19,035 bases of DNA from an uncultured Oscillospiraceae bacterium (GCA_900552985.1 USBP01000004.1:1-19035); one strand, 5' to 3'. Shown: positions 1-7,576, counted from the first letter of the stretch. Notes: generated from the letters alone by a model not told the origin. A program made the numbers and translations.

Positions 1-228
1 ATGGACGCACCGCTGGTGCACCAGTTGTCACGCCAGTGGCACAGCTGGGCAGCTAAGTGCGGGAAGGATAAACGCTGAAAGCATCTAAGCGTGAAGCCAC
101 CTCCAAGATAAGATATCCCACAGCGTAAGCTGGTAAGACCCCTCAAGGACTAAGAGGTTGATAGGCTGCATGTGTAAGTGTTGTGAGACATTGAGCTTGG
201 CAGTACTAATAGGTCGAGGGCTTGACCA
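1..228 (+). rRNA. 23S ribosomal RNA, 3' end (partial)
   Basis: This is the 3'-terminal part of a large-subunit rRNA gene; the 5' part lies outside the window. I recognise the conserved late domain VI segments: the 'gggaaggataaacgctgaaag' type stretch near 60-80, the 'catctaagcgtgaagcc' stretch near 83-100, and the terminal 'tactaataggtcgagggcttgacc' type end near 203-227. The 3' boundary is set by similarity to other Gram-positive 23S ends and could be off by a few bases. No open reading frame competes here. The gene is transcribed rightwards and is closed by the hairpin at 324-357. Confidence 0.96.
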
Positions 229-323
229 TAGCGGTTGGTTCAAGGTACTTTGGTTTTTCCTCCTTTTCTCTTTCTCTTTGTTCAGTTTTCAGGGCGCAAT
301 AGTTTGAGCAAAAGATTTGTAAG
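229..323 (+). other. rRNA operon 3' trailer without a 5S gene
   Basis: This is the spacer between the 23S end and the operon terminator. It contains a pyrimidine-rich stretch (258-280) and a 'ttgttcagttttcagggcgcaat' type segment (278-300) resembling spacer motifs seen around Gram-positive rRNA genes, probably part of a processing stem. A 5S rRNA (about 117 nt) normally follows 23S in Firmicutes. The space before the terminator is too short for one and I see no 5S core motifs, and no tRNA cloverleaf either. Confidence 0.6.
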
Positions 324-357
324 GCTGTTTGACAGAGATGTCAGACAGCTTTTTATT
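324..357 (+). terminator. Intrinsic terminator of the rRNA operon
   Basis: An 11-bp stem pairs 324-334 (gctgtttgaca preceded by g) with 339-349, including one G-T wobble. The loop is a GAGA tetraloop (335-338), and a T-rich tail (ttttta, 350-355) follows immediately. Position and orientation fit termination of the rRNA transcript. Confidence 0.9.
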
Positions 358-476
358 ATACCATAAGTGCAAGACGGCACAAGTCGCCGAGCCTTATGAT
401 ACAATGTTCTCCGAAACAGCCCAAATCTTCGATTTGGTTTCTGTTTCGTGAGGTTATTATATCATTTCTTTCAGCA
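358..476. other. Non-coding spacer with two inverted repeats
   Basis: No convincing gene here. Two hairpin-forming repeats are visible. CATAAG at 362-367 pairs with CTTATG at 393-398 around an inner CGGC/GCCG (375-378/386-389). A stronger one has CGAAACAG (412-419) and CCAAATC (421-427) pairing with GATTTGG (431-437) and CTGTTTCG (441-448) around a 3-nt loop. Neither is followed by a T-tract on either strand, so neither is a standard terminator. A 68-residue minus-strand frame (562-356) has no recognisable motifs and I do not call it. Confidence 0.5.
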
Positions 477-504
477 TTGACAAAACAGCAGGGCCGGTTA
501 TAAT
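477..504 (+). promoter_or_regulatory. Sigma-A promoter with consensus hexamers
   Basis: TTGACA (477-482) and TATAAT (499-504) are both perfect consensus hexamers, separated by 16 bp. Transcription should begin near 511 and would give the downstream lipoprotein gene a leader of about 165 nt. A second TATAAT (573-578), with a weaker TGGATA (550-555) 17 bp upstream, could be an alternative start closer to the gene. Confidence 0.7.
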
Positions 505-677
505 GAAAATACCATTTCATGGGCACTGGCCCGGCGAGAGATGCTGGCGTGGATATCTCCATGGGGATAGGGTATAATGGTGGCGCGGATTTTCCCTACA
601 GGCTTCGCAATGCTACACAGCTGAGTGCAAAGAATAGAAGAAAATGAACCCATTTTTTATCAGAAAGGATTTTCATC

Positions 678-1655
678 ATGTATCGTAGGGCTTTGGCCAT
701 TCTGATAGCTGTATGCCTGATCGCGACCTTTTTTGCGGGCTGCGGCGGTAAGGGGGCAGATGATCCGTCCAACACCTCCGCTCCGATTGGGGAGAGCAAT
801 GTGACCGGTGCGGAGGCTGTGCTTCCTGGTGAAATGCAAAACGCGGGCGAATCCGGCACCGCGGGCCAGGCGGGCGGCGAGTCTATTTGTGTTGCTGGGG
901 GCAACGCTTCCGGTACGACTACGAGTCCCTTGGAAAACAGCTCCAGTGGGGACGGAACTTCGAACGCCGGAGATTCGCTTCATCCGACACAGCCTGCGGG
1001 CTTCGGCGGCTCAGCGACGCAGCCAATCACGACGAAACCCTCCGGTGGCAGCTCTGCACAGCCCAGCAAGGCCGAGATTATCAGCTATTTCAACACAGCG
1101 GCCAACAAGGTGAAAACCGGAAGGCCTCAGCTTGGCTACCGCATGGCGCTCTCGATGAATTTCAGCATATATGGCCGAGGGGTGCCGATGGAGGAGGAGA
1201 CCACGGAGGGGGCAATTCCCAAGGGCGGCGATCTCAACAGCGCGTTCCCTGTCAGTGGGAAAACATGGGCCAGCCGTCTTTCGCCCTCCGCCGTGAAGAG
1301 TGCGACGCGCACGCTAAAGGATGGGAAATACACCATCCAAATTGAGATGCAGGATGAAAACAAGGTGGCCGACGCCAGCGGCAGCGCGCACGGCCAGGCG
1401 TTTACGGTGCTGGATTTAAACGAGTTTCAGAAAACTGCGCAGGAGAAGGGGATCAATATCCAGAATGTTACGAACTCCTTCCGGGGCAGCACCATCACCT
1501 GTGTGGTGGATGCGAAAACGGGCAACATGCTCTCCGCCACCTACGTTTTGAAGGATCAGGGTTCTGCGACGATGCAGGCCAATGACATAAGACTCATTAC
1601 CCTCCCGGTGGAGATTGACCTGACCATGCGGACGGATTACACCATGGTTTGGTAA
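678..1655 (+). CDS. Secreted lipoprotein of unknown function
   Basis: A 325-residue protein. The N-terminus is a lipoprotein signal: MYRR, a hydrophobic core at residues 5-19 and an F-A-G-C lipobox with the lipidated cysteine at C22, so the mature protein is tethered outside the membrane. Residues 23-130 are a Gly/Ser/Thr/Ala-rich, low-complexity linker. The folded part (about 131-325) begins with a KAEIISYFN stretch and ends in MVW; it contains the SAHGQAFTV and VDAKTGNMLSATY stretches that I associate loosely with uncharacterised lipoproteins of Clostridia. No catalytic motif is seen, so I assign no function. The ATG at 678 is preceded by AGAAAGGA (662-669) at suitable spacing. It is transcribed alone from the promoter at 477-504. 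Its original terminator seems to be the one split by the insertion described at 1753-2689. Confidence 0.85.
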   Translation: MYRRALAILIAVCLIATFFAGCGGKGADDPSNTSAPIGESNVTGAEAVLPGEMQNAGESGTAGQAGGESICVAGGNASGTTTSPLENSSSGDGTSNAGDSLHPTQPAGFGGSATQPITTKPSGGSSAQPSKAEIISYFNTAANKVKTGRPQLGYRMALSMNFSIYGRGVPMEEETTEGAIPKGGDLNSAFPVSGKTWASRLSPSAVKSATRTLKDGKYTIQIEMQDENKVADASGSAHGQAFTVLDLNEFQKTAQEKGINIQNVTNSFRGSTITCVVDAKTGNMLSATYVLKDQGSATMQANDIRLITLPVEIDLTMRTDYTMVW

Positions 1656-1672
1656 ACGCGGAGGGATTTCTG

Positions 1673-1703
1673 CGCAGCCCTTGCTGCGCGGTGAAGGGCT
1701 GCG
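1673..1703 (+). other. Hairpin just after the lipoprotein gene
   Basis: CGCAGCCCTT (1673-1682) pairs perfectly with AAGGGCTGCG (1694-1703) around an 11-nt loop. There is no following T-tract, so it is more likely an mRNA 3'-stabilising or pausing structure than a complete intrinsic terminator. Confidence 0.5.
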
Positions 1704-1752
1704 GCTGCGAGAGAAAAGCTGGTTACTTGCAACTATATTTGTAGATTGTGAT

Positions 1753-1767
1753 AAAAAATCCGGCCTT
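1753..1767. repeat. Left arm of a 15-nt inverted repeat (split terminator)
   Basis: AAAAAATCCGGCCTT here is the exact reverse complement of 2675-2689. The two arms would form a 15-bp stem with an A-tract on the left and a T-tract on the right, the form of a bidirectional intrinsic terminator between the convergent lipoprotein and sensor kinase genes. They now lie 907 bp apart. Confidence 0.8.
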
Positions 1768-1772
1768 TAGAA

Positions 1773-1779
1773 GATGGTG
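1773..1779. repeat. 7-bp direct repeat, left copy (candidate target duplication)
   Basis: GATGGTG here recurs at 2664-2670 in the same orientation. Both copies sit in what would be the loop of the reconstructed terminator. The bases just outside differ (a1772/g2663 and t1780/c2671), so the repeat is exactly 7 bp. This is the pattern left by staggered insertion. Confidence 0.6.
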
Positions 1780-1790
1780 TCTCAAGGGAG

Positions 1791-1818
1791 AGACTACATA
1801 AAGAAGTAGTCTTTTTAT
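1791..1818 (+). terminator. Intrinsic terminator upstream of the HIT gene
   Basis: AGACTAC (1791-1797) pairs with GTAGTCT (1806-1812) around an 8-nt loop, followed by TTTTTATAG and a further run of seven T (1821-1827). It now probably ends read-through from the lipoprotein gene. A competing 5-bp stem, GTCTC (1779-1783) with GAGAC (1790-1794), shares the 5' arm, so an attenuator is possible. Confidence 0.65.
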
Positions 1819-1881
1819 AGTTTTTTTGTCTAAGCAGTATTTATATAACGCTTTATTTTGAATAAATGGAGGACTTTATTT

Positions 1882-2349
1882 ATGTGTCTCATCTGTGATA
1901 GAATTGAAATGATAAAAAGAGGAGACAATCCTTATTTTGTCAAAGAACTTGAAACCGGTTATGTTGTTGTAGGTGATTTTCAGCATTTCAAAGGATATAC
2001 TTTGTTTTTGTGTAAACAGCATAAAACAGAGCTGTTCTATCTCGATAAAGATTACAAGTTAAAATTTCTAGAAGAAATGTCAATTGTAACGGAGGCTGTA
2101 TATAAGGCTTTTGGTGCAAATAAAATGAACTGTGAGCTTCTCGGAAATGGGGACTCGCATCTTCACTGGCATCTCTTTCCAAGATATAATGGTGATCTGA
2201 CGGGTTATGAGTGCGGTCAAAAAGCCGGTCCTGTATGGTGGTATCCGATAGAAAAAATGAACTCACCCGAAGCAAGACCGTCAGACGATGAGCTTGACAA
2301 AATGAAAAAATCATTATCAATCGAACTCGACAAACTATTAACACTATAA
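1882..2349 (+). CDS. HIT family hydrolase (histidine triad protein)
   Basis: A 155-residue protein of the histidine-triad superfamily, cytoplasmic enzymes that hydrolyse or transfer nucleoside phosphates. The catalytic triad is H93-L-H95-W-H97 within DSHLHWHLFP, and a CLIC pair of cysteines at residues 2-5 fits the N-terminal zinc-site position of HIT proteins. I start at ATG 1882: it has GGAGG at 1868-1872 with a 9-nt gap, and HIT proteins commonly begin M-C-x-x-C. An in-frame TTG at 1858 would add 8 residues but has no ribosome binding site. The gene is much more AT-rich than its neighbours and lies alone in the presumed insertion, between convergent genes, which suggests acquisition by transfer. 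The substrate cannot be told from sequence. Confidence 0.9.
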   Translation: MCLICDRIEMIKRGDNPYFVKELETGYVVVGDFQHFKGYTLFLCKQHKTELFYLDKDYKLKFLEEMSIVTEAVYKAFGANKMNCELLGNGDSHLHWHLFPRYNGDLTGYECGQKAGPVWWYPIEKMNSPEARPSDDELDKMKKSLSIELDKLLTL

Positions 2350-2410
2350 CGAGATTTGGATTGCGGAAAAGAGCGAGGCTTTATCGCTTGAAATTAAATT
2401 TGTCAAAGAA

Positions 2411-2455
2411 AACCCACCATGCCAGCTTTCAATTCCGAAAGTGTCATAGTGGGTT
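2411..2455 (-). terminator. Long imperfect hairpin, probable terminator (mainly minus strand)
   Basis: The arm at 2411-2430 (AACCCAC...CTTTC) pairs with 2437-2455 (GAAAG...GTGGGTT) over about 17 base pairs, with one bulge, a wobble and a mismatch, around an AATTCC loop. Read on the minus strand it is followed by TTTTCTTT, so it could end transcripts coming from the sensor kinase gene 250 bp upstream. On the plus strand no T-tract follows, though it sits 62 nt after the HIT stop codon. Confidence 0.55.
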
Positions 2456-2629
2456 ATATGCTTTCATAAGTACTTTCAGCAAATAAAAGAACCTCTTTAT
2501 ACAGCACACTCCAAAAGCAAAATTTTTCAGTTGGAGTCAGGTCCTACATGGCGTGTCGTTTCATACTTTTTTGTGCTGGTTGAAAATAAAATTATCAGGA
2601 TATTGGTGCCAAAATCCGATGCTCGCTAA
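2450..2629 (+). pseudogene. Start-less open frame, possible gene remnant
   Basis: The frame 2450-2626 (stop TAA 2627-2629) is open for 59 codons and includes the plausible protein-like stretches WRVVSYFFVLVENK and IIRILVPKSDAR. It has no ATG; only an internal TTG (2531) could start it, without a ribosome binding site. I do not recognise the family. It may be the 3' part of a gene cut when the AT-rich segment formed, or chance in AT-rich DNA. The minus strand of the same stretch also has short open frames, so the evidence is weak. Nearby, ACTCCAA (2508-2514) and TTGGAGT (2531-2537) form a 7-bp inverted repeat. Confidence 0.25.
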
Positions 2630-2663
2630 ACATATAGACAAACCTTGGGGCACTTTCCTTACG

Positions 2664-2670
2664 GATGGTG
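2664..2670. repeat. 7-bp direct repeat, right copy
   Basis: GATGGTG, identical to 1773-1779 and in the same orientation. It is directly followed by CTTC (2671-2674), which can pair with GAAG (1770-1773) if the intervening segment is removed, as expected for the restored terminator loop. Confidence 0.6.
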
Positions 2671-2674
2671 CTTC

Positions 2675-2689
2675 AAGGCCGGATTTTTT
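2675..2689. repeat. Right arm of the 15-nt inverted repeat (split terminator)
   Basis: AAGGCCGGATTTTTT, exact reverse complement of 1753-1767. It lies 19 nt beyond the stop codon of the minus-strand kinase gene, the normal place for an intrinsic terminator, but alone it cannot form a stem. Confidence 0.8.
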
Positions 2690-2708
2690 GCGCCTGTTGG
2701 GCGTTCCC

Positions 2709-4430
2709 TCACCGCGCCAGCGGGAAGCGCACCTGGAATACGGTGCCCTGCTCCAGCACACTGTCCACGCTGATATCGCCGCCATAGAGCTGCACAATAT
2801 GCTTGACAATGGAAAGCCCAAGCCCTGTGCCGCCTAATTCTCGCGAGCGGCCTTTATCCACGCGGTAAAACCGCTCAAAAATTCTGGGAAGGCTTTCTTG
2901 CGGGATGCCGATGCCGGTATCCTGGACGCGGATTACCGCCATACCGCGTATCGCCTGTGTAGATATGGAGACGCTGCCGCCGGGGCGGTTATATTTGACT
3001 GCATTTTGAATCAGATTGGTAAAAAGCTGGCTGATCCGCTCCGGATCCGCCTGGATCGCAAGCCCTGGGGCAAGCTCGGATGAAAGTGTGATATGATGAT
3101 TTTGAGCCATCGGGGCGAGGCGCTCCAGCGATTCACGGGCAATTTTTTCTAAATCCGTTTTTTGGTTTTCCGCCGCTTTTGGTTCGCTGTTTTCAATTTT
3201 GGAGAGCTCCAGCAGATCGTCAATCAGGCGTTGAAGCCGGTCGGCCTCAATGCCGATGATTTCATAAAATTTTGCTCGTGTCTGTGCGTCACGCCGTTCA
3301 TCCTGCAAAAGCTCCACATAACCGCGGATGGAGGTCAATGGCGTTTTGAGCTCGTGGGTAACGTTAGCCACAAAATCCCGCCGCATTACCTCCAGCTGGT
3401 GCAGCTTTGTGACATCTCGGACAACGGCAAGGGCGCTGTTGGGCGCATCCTCCAAATGGACTGCGTATGCCTGTAAAACGCGGGGAGATGGGGAGGAAAC
3501 CGTGATCTCCTCAACGATTTCCTCCTGTGTTTGCATCGCCTTAGCAATGACCTGCTGCAAATAGAGATAGTTTGCGCCGCACGCCGGTAAGGTGATGGCG
3601 CCTTGCGGCACCTTACCCAGCATACGCTTTGCACGGCTGGTCAACAGCGTAATTTTTTCATTTTCAACGGCAATCACGCCTTCATCCAGGCTTTGCAGAA
3701 TCGTATGCAGCCGGTCATTGCTCCTGCGCAGCTCGTCGCTGGTGTCGCTCAATTCCTGTGTGACGCTGTTGAGCGCATTGCCTAACTCCTTGAAATCCCC
3801 CTCCGGGCGGGCGCGCTGTGAAAAATCACCGGCTGCAACCCGGTTTGCAATTTTAGTCAGATCAGCTACCGGCTTGGAGGAGCGCGCCGCCCATATGCGG
3901 GAGAGAAACAGCGCGACGACTACCCCGGTTAAAAGGCCGGTCAGGGAATACAGGTTCAGTAGCAGGGCAGAATGCCAAACGTTTGCCACAGGCATAGCGG
4001 CCCGGTAAATGAATCCACCGGAAGAGTAGGCCACATAGGAATAGAACGTACCGGTGGATTCACTTTGACGTGTGTCGGCCCCCCATTGGCTTGCCAGGGC
4101 TTGCTGTATCTCCGGGCGGTCAAGGTGGCTTTGGCCAAGTGTCGCATCCGAGCTGCTGTCGGCAATCACATACCCGTTTGCATCTAAAAGCGTAAGGCGG
4201 ATATTAAGCCCATTCCCAGCCAGAGCGGCGGCGCAGCGGTCGGAAAAGGCGTCCGGTTCTTCTGCCGGAGCATCTTCCCATGCACTGCTGAGCACGACCA
4301 GAATGCTTTTCAACTGCGCCTGTGTTTGACGCAGATTATGCTGCTGCACAAGCGGCATGGACAGCAGAAAAGCCGCGATCAGGCTGATCACGGCGGAAAG
4401 AGAAAATAAACGGATCAGGTGCTTTTTCAT
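2709..4430 (-). CDS. phoR: PhoR-type sensor histidine kinase
   Basis: A 573-residue membrane sensor kinase that presumably phosphorylates the response regulator encoded just upstream. Order: TM1 (about 8-25), extracytoplasmic sensor region (26-150), TM2 (about 153-177), HAMP (178-232), a PAS-like domain (about 240-345, starting LHTILQSLDEGV), HisKA with phospho-acceptor H359 in FVANVTHELKTPLTS, and HATPase with N-box TNLIQNAVKYN (471-481), G1 DTGIGIP (504-510) and G2 GGTGLGLS (533-540). All catalytic motifs are intact and the layout is that of PhoR/WalK-type kinases. I choose ATG 4430: it overlaps the regulator's stop as ATGA and has GGGAGG upstream; a frame starting at 4478 adds 16 residues lying inside the regulator gene. 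The linked pst-phoU genes and Pho box make phosphate control the likeliest role, though the ligand is not visible. Confidence 0.93.
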   Translation of the reverse strand: MKKHLIRLFSLSAVISLIAAFLLSMPLVQQHNLRQTQAQLKSILVVLSSAWEDAPAEEPDAFSDRCAAALAGNGLNIRLTLLDANGYVIADSSSDATLGQSHLDRPEIQQALASQWGADTRQSESTGTFYSYVAYSSGGFIYRAAMPVANVWHSALLLNLYSLTGLLTGVVVALFLSRIWAARSSKPVADLTKIANRVAAGDFSQRARPEGDFKELGNALNSVTQELSDTSDELRRSNDRLHTILQSLDEGVIAVENEKITLLTSRAKRMLGKVPQGAITLPACGANYLYLQQVIAKAMQTQEEIVEEITVSSPSPRVLQAYAVHLEDAPNSALAVVRDVTKLHQLEVMRRDFVANVTHELKTPLTSIRGYVELLQDERRDAQTRAKFYEIIGIEADRLQRLIDDLLELSKIENSEPKAAENQKTDLEKIARESLERLAPMAQNHHITLSSELAPGLAIQADPERISQLFTNLIQNAVKYNRPGGSVSISTQAIRGMAVIRVQDTGIGIPQESLPRIFERFYRVDKGRSRELGGTGLGLSIVKHIVQLYGGDISVDSVLEQGTVFQVRFPLAR

Positions 4431-5149
4431 CGGCGGCCTCCCTCTGGGGCAGGGCGCCCCGTCTCTTCTGCAAAGCAATACCCCACTCCGCGGACTGTCA
4501 GGATATATTGTGGATGCTCCGGTTCATCCTCTATCTTCTGGCGCAGGTAACGGATGTGAACGTCCACTGTGCGTGTGTCGCCAAAAAAAGCGGTTTTCCA
4601 GACGCGCTCCAATAGCATTTCGCGCGTCAGCACCCGGCCGGGCTTTTTCATCAGCTCATATAGCAGCTCGAATTCCCGCAGGGAGAGTGCGATGGGCGTG
4701 CCATTTTTGGTGAGCTGGTGCCGGGCGAGATCCATGGTGAGCGCGCCGCGCGTCAGCGTTTCCTCGGTGCTGTTGAGGTAGTCCGCACGGCGCAGCAGAG
4801 CCTTGATGCGGGCAGCCAGCTCCTTCACGCTGAAGGGCTTGGTCATATAATCGTCCGCACCGAATTCCAGGCCGAATACGCGGTCCCCTTCCTCTCCGCG
4901 GGCTGTGAGCAGAAGAATGGGCAGATGCCTCTGCGCCGGGTTTTCCCGAATGCTGCGGCAGACGCTTAGCCCATCGGGAGGGGGCATCATCCAGTCCAGC
5001 ACCAGAGCGTCCGGCATTTTTTGCTGCATTGCGTGCAGCACCTCGCTGCCGGAGGAAAAGCTTTCGGTCTCAAAGCCTGCGTCCGCTAGCCCAAAGGCCG
5101 CAAGCTGGCGGATATTGGCTTCATCATCCACAATATAAACCAGGGGCAT
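4427..5149 (-). CDS. phoP: OmpR/PhoB-family response regulator (PhoP type)
   Basis: A 240-residue cytoplasmic transcription factor. The receiver domain (about 1-118) has the acidic pocket D8/D9, phospho-acceptor D52 in LVLDWMMP, T82 and K104 (YMTKPF). The C-terminal winged helix (about 132-232) has the LSLREFELLYEL and TVDVHIRYLRQKI stretches typical of OmpR/PhoB proteins and ends in GVGYCF. The start at ATG 5149 has AAGGGAG upstream. It is co-transcribed with the kinase gene (ATGA overlap). Its probable target in this window is the four-unit Pho box at 12557-12600. I see no clear promoter in the 84 nt separating it from the GH95 gene, so it may be read from inside or upstream of that gene. 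PhoP is used as the Firmicute name; the family alone does not prove phosphate specificity. Confidence 0.92.
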   Translation of the reverse strand: MPLVYIVDDEANIRQLAAFGLADAGFETESFSSGSEVLHAMQQKMPDALVLDWMMPPPDGLSVCRSIRENPAQRHLPILLLTARGEEGDRVFGLEFGADDYMTKPFSVKELAARIKALLRRADYLNSTEETLTRGALTMDLARHQLTKNGTPIALSLREFELLYELMKKPGRVLTREMLLERVWKTAFFGDTRTVDVHIRYLRQKIEDEPEHPQYILTVRGVGYCFAEETGRPAPEGGRR

Positions 5150-5233
5150 AATTAGGTTGGCTCCCTTCAGAAGAGATGCAGCAGACCGGCTTTGCAGCCG
5201 CTGCCGGAGGATTGTTTTGAGAGGATCGGTGGC

Positions 5234-7534
5234 TCAGGCCGTCGTTTTCTGCCATCCGTTTTCTGCCGTATAATCCAGCGCTTCGCCCTCCCGCAAGAGA
5301 AAGGAGGCATCCGCCCCATCAGGGGTGTGAATGTGACAATCGCCGCTTACGCGGGCAAAGATATGGGCGCGGATTAGATGCTTGTTTTTCCACTGGGCAT
5401 CCACCACAAAGTTTCCTCGGGCCACAAGCCCCTGAAAAGCGCCATCCGGCCAGGCATCCGGCAGAGCGGGTAAAAGCTCGATTGCTCCGGCATGGCTTTG
5501 CAGCAGCATTTCGGCTACGCCTGCCGTACCGCCGAAGTTGCCGTCGATCTGAAAGGGCGGATGCGTATCCCACAGGTTTGGCAGCGTACCGTAGCGCAAC
5601 AGATCACTGTAAAGCTTGTGGGCGCGGTCACCCTCCCCTGCGCGCGCCCAGAGGTTGATGCGGTGCGCCATGGCCCAGCCGGTGGATCGGTCGCCGCGCT
5701 TATTGAGCGTCACCTTGGCCGCTTTCATCCATTCGGGCGTATTCCTGGAGATCAGCGTGCCGGGGTACAGCCCTACCAAATGCGAGATGTGACGGTGATG
5801 CGGTTCACCGATCTCCCCATATTTCTCCTCTTCCCGAAACTCCTTGATCTGACCAGAAGCACCAATTAAAACGGGGTCGAGTCTGCCAAGCTGTTCCCGC
5901 AGCGTTTGAATAAGCGCATTCTCGCAGCCAAGCTCCTGCGCCGCCTGGATGGTGTTTTTGTGGTTTTCCCATACCATCTGCTGATCGAAAGCACAGCCTT
6001 CCGTCATATAATACGCATTGTTTTTGCGCTGCTCCGGGGAAGCGGAAGCGGTCACCAGCAGCTTGCCGCTTCTCTCCTCCAGCGTTTTGGAGAGAAAGCG
6101 CGCCATTCCATATAAAACGGGATAGATCTGCTCAAGCACGCGCCGGTCTTTTGTGAAAGCATAATAATCCCAGAAAAGCATGGAGGTAAAAGCGCCGGTT
6201 CCGGGGCCGGAATGAGGGCTGGAGCCTTCTATTGTATAGAGCCATCCGCCGGTGCCGATCGTCCATCCATTTTGGCCGGGGGCTTCCAGGTGATTTTTGT
6301 GCAGACGCTCAATATATGCATCTGCCATGCGCTCTGCCAGCGGGAGATAGGCGCGGTTATACTCCGCATAGGCGGAGAACATTTCCGCCAGATTGGTGGA
6401 AAATGCAGGCCAGTAATTCATTTGGACGTTGATATTATGCCAGTAGCCGCAGCTCCAGGGCGGGTTATCATGGCAATTCCAGGTGCCTTGCAGGTTGGCG
6501 GGCGGCGTGCCCTGACGGGAGGAGGCGATCAGCAGATAGCGGCCGTATTGAAAATAGAGCTCCTCCAGATAACGCGCTTTTGCATCCTCCTTTGGCGCGA
6601 GGTGTACCCGACGGCGCCGCCTTGACTCTGCGGCATATTTCTGATAATGCCGAAGCAGCTTATAAGTGGGGATATTAACGCCTTCCCCACCGAAATCGAC
6701 CGACGCACGGTCAAAATACTGTGTATAATCCGCCAGATGGCGCTGATAAAGGGTCTCATAGCTTTTTTCACTGGCAGCGCTTAAAACAGCGGAAACCTGT
6801 TCGTGCGGATGCGGGTAGGGGGCGAGCTTTTTTTCCCGGTCTGGTTCCAGGAAAACGCGGCTTTCCATCCGATAATTGGTGCCGAGCGCGATCAGGATCA
6901 GAGCGGAATCCGCTTCCTCGACGCGGATGGCGGCGTGATCCCCCTGCGCATCCTGCTGAATGGATAACCGGCCGCCCTGCGGCAGCACCCGGAACTGCCC
7001 CTCAAAAAGGATTTGATAATAATGCATTTTGCCGGATAAGGTCAGCGTATCCCTGCTGGCGGTGACGCGGCCGCTTTTCCCGGCCTGGTCGCCTTCCTTA
7101 AGGCCATAATTCCGCAGATAGGGGATGGTGGGGCGCAGCGTAAAGCTCAGAGACGCGGGGGCGGAGGCGGTCAGATGGATGACCATGACCTGATCCGGGT
7201 AACTGGTGAAATAGGTGCGCTCATACCGCACCCCCTCGCAGCGGTATTTGACATAGGCTATAGCCTCGTTGAGCGACAGCCCGCGCTCATATTGCTCCAC
7301 TTGTGTATGCCCAAATTCCAGATAGACTTCAGAAAAATTATTCAGCCCGCCTAACCCATAAGGGTTGGAGAGAGATTTTTCCGTGAGCTGAATGCGCTCC
7401 GTATCAGTGCGGCCGAAGACATTGGCGCCAAAATAACCGTTGCCCAAAGGGAGTGAGAACCGCTCCCAGGCCTGCTCCTCGCCGGCCCGGTCAGCCAGGG
7501 CAGGGGAGCGGTACATCAATCGGTATGGTTTCAT
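5234..7534 (-). CDS. GH95 family glycoside hydrolase (alpha-L-fucosidase type)
   Basis: A 766-residue protein with the full GH95 layout: N-terminal beta-sandwich domain opening with [16 protein letters not shown] (26-41), an (alpha/alpha)6 barrel in the middle and a C-terminal beta domain. Signature stretches are [23 protein letters not shown] (331-353), [11 protein letters not shown] (366-376), [14 protein letters not shown] (579-592) and [12 protein letters not shown] (658-669). By analogy with the Bifidobacterium enzyme AfcA, N367, N369 and D664 match the catalytic Asn/Asp positions; the general acid is probably among the glutamates just before HHRH, which I state tentatively. The family removes alpha-1,2-L-fucose or alpha-L-galactose from glycans. 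There is no signal peptide, so it should act inside the cell on imported oligosaccharides. The run ESRRRRRV (303-310) is an unusual basic stretch. ATG 7534 has AGGTGA 6 nt upstream and its own promoter (7577-7604). Confidence 0.92.
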   Translation of the reverse strand: MKPYRLMYRSPALADRAGEEQAWERFSLPLGNGYFGANVFGRTDTERIQLTEKSLSNPYGLGGLNNFSEVYLEFGHTQVEQYERGLSLNEAIAYVKYRCEGVRYERTYFTSYPDQVMVIHLTASAPASLSFTLRPTIPYLRNYGLKEGDQAGKSGRVTASRDTLTLSGKMHYYQILFEGQFRVLPQGGRLSIQQDAQGDHAAIRVEEADSALILIALGTNYRMESRVFLEPDREKKLAPYPHPHEQVSAVLSAASEKSYETLYQRHLADYTQYFDRASVDFGGEGVNIPTYKLLRHYQKYAAESRRRRRVHLAPKEDAKARYLEELYFQYGRYLLIASSRQGTPPANLQGTWNCHDNPPWSCGYWHNINVQMNYWPAFSTNLAEMFSAYAEYNRAYLPLAERMADAYIERLHKNHLEAPGQNGWTIGTGGWLYTIEGSSPHSGPGTGAFTSMLFWDYYAFTKDRRVLEQIYPVLYGMARFLSKTLEERSGKLLVTASASPEQRKNNAYYMTEGCAFDQQMVWENHKNTIQAAQELGCENALIQTLREQLGRLDPVLIGASGQIKEFREEEKYGEIGEPHHRHISHLVGLYPGTLISRNTPEWMKAAKVTLNKRGDRSTGWAMAHRINLWARAGEGDRAHKLYSDLLRYGTLPNLWDTHPPFQIDGNFGGTAGVAEMLLQSHAGAIELLPALPDAWPDGAFQGLVARGNFVVDAQWKNKHLIRAHIFARVSGDCHIHTPDGADASFLLREGEALDYTAENGWQKTTA

Positions 7535-7576
7535 AGGGGCTCACCTCATCCGGATTTTTGTGAAGTTTCTAGGCCC

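Larger units (their letters stand above)
1780..2663. mobile_element. Probable inserted AT-rich segment carrying the HIT gene
   Basis: An 884-bp segment bounded by the 7-bp direct repeats GATGGTG, which in turn lie inside the 15-nt inverted arms at 1753-1767 and 2675-2689. Its composition is clearly different from its surroundings: 1861-1920 is about 27% GC by count, against about 57% in a sampled stretch of pstS (12001-12060). It holds one intact gene (HIT family), a terminator hairpin near the left end, a long hairpin (2411-2455) and a start-less open frame (2450-2629). I see no transposase and no convincing terminal inverted repeats; the ends CTCAAGGGA and CGTAAGGAA (right end, reverse strand) are only weakly alike. 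The mechanism of insertion is therefore unknown. Confidence 0.5.

Noticed and set aside
356..562. 68-codon minus-strand frame next to the rRNA operon
   Set aside because: It covers hairpin repeats and the consensus promoter, has no clear ribosome binding site and no recognisable motif.
1727..1755. Promoter-like TTGCAA, 17 bp, GATAAA with TGT for the HIT gene
   Set aside because: The -10 is only 4 of 6 matches and overlaps the A-tract of the split terminator arm, so it is more likely chance in AT-rich DNA.
2553..2837. 94-codon plus-strand frame crossing into the kinase gene
   Set aside because: Its second half is antisense to phoR and its first half crosses the inverted repeat arm; no family similarity.
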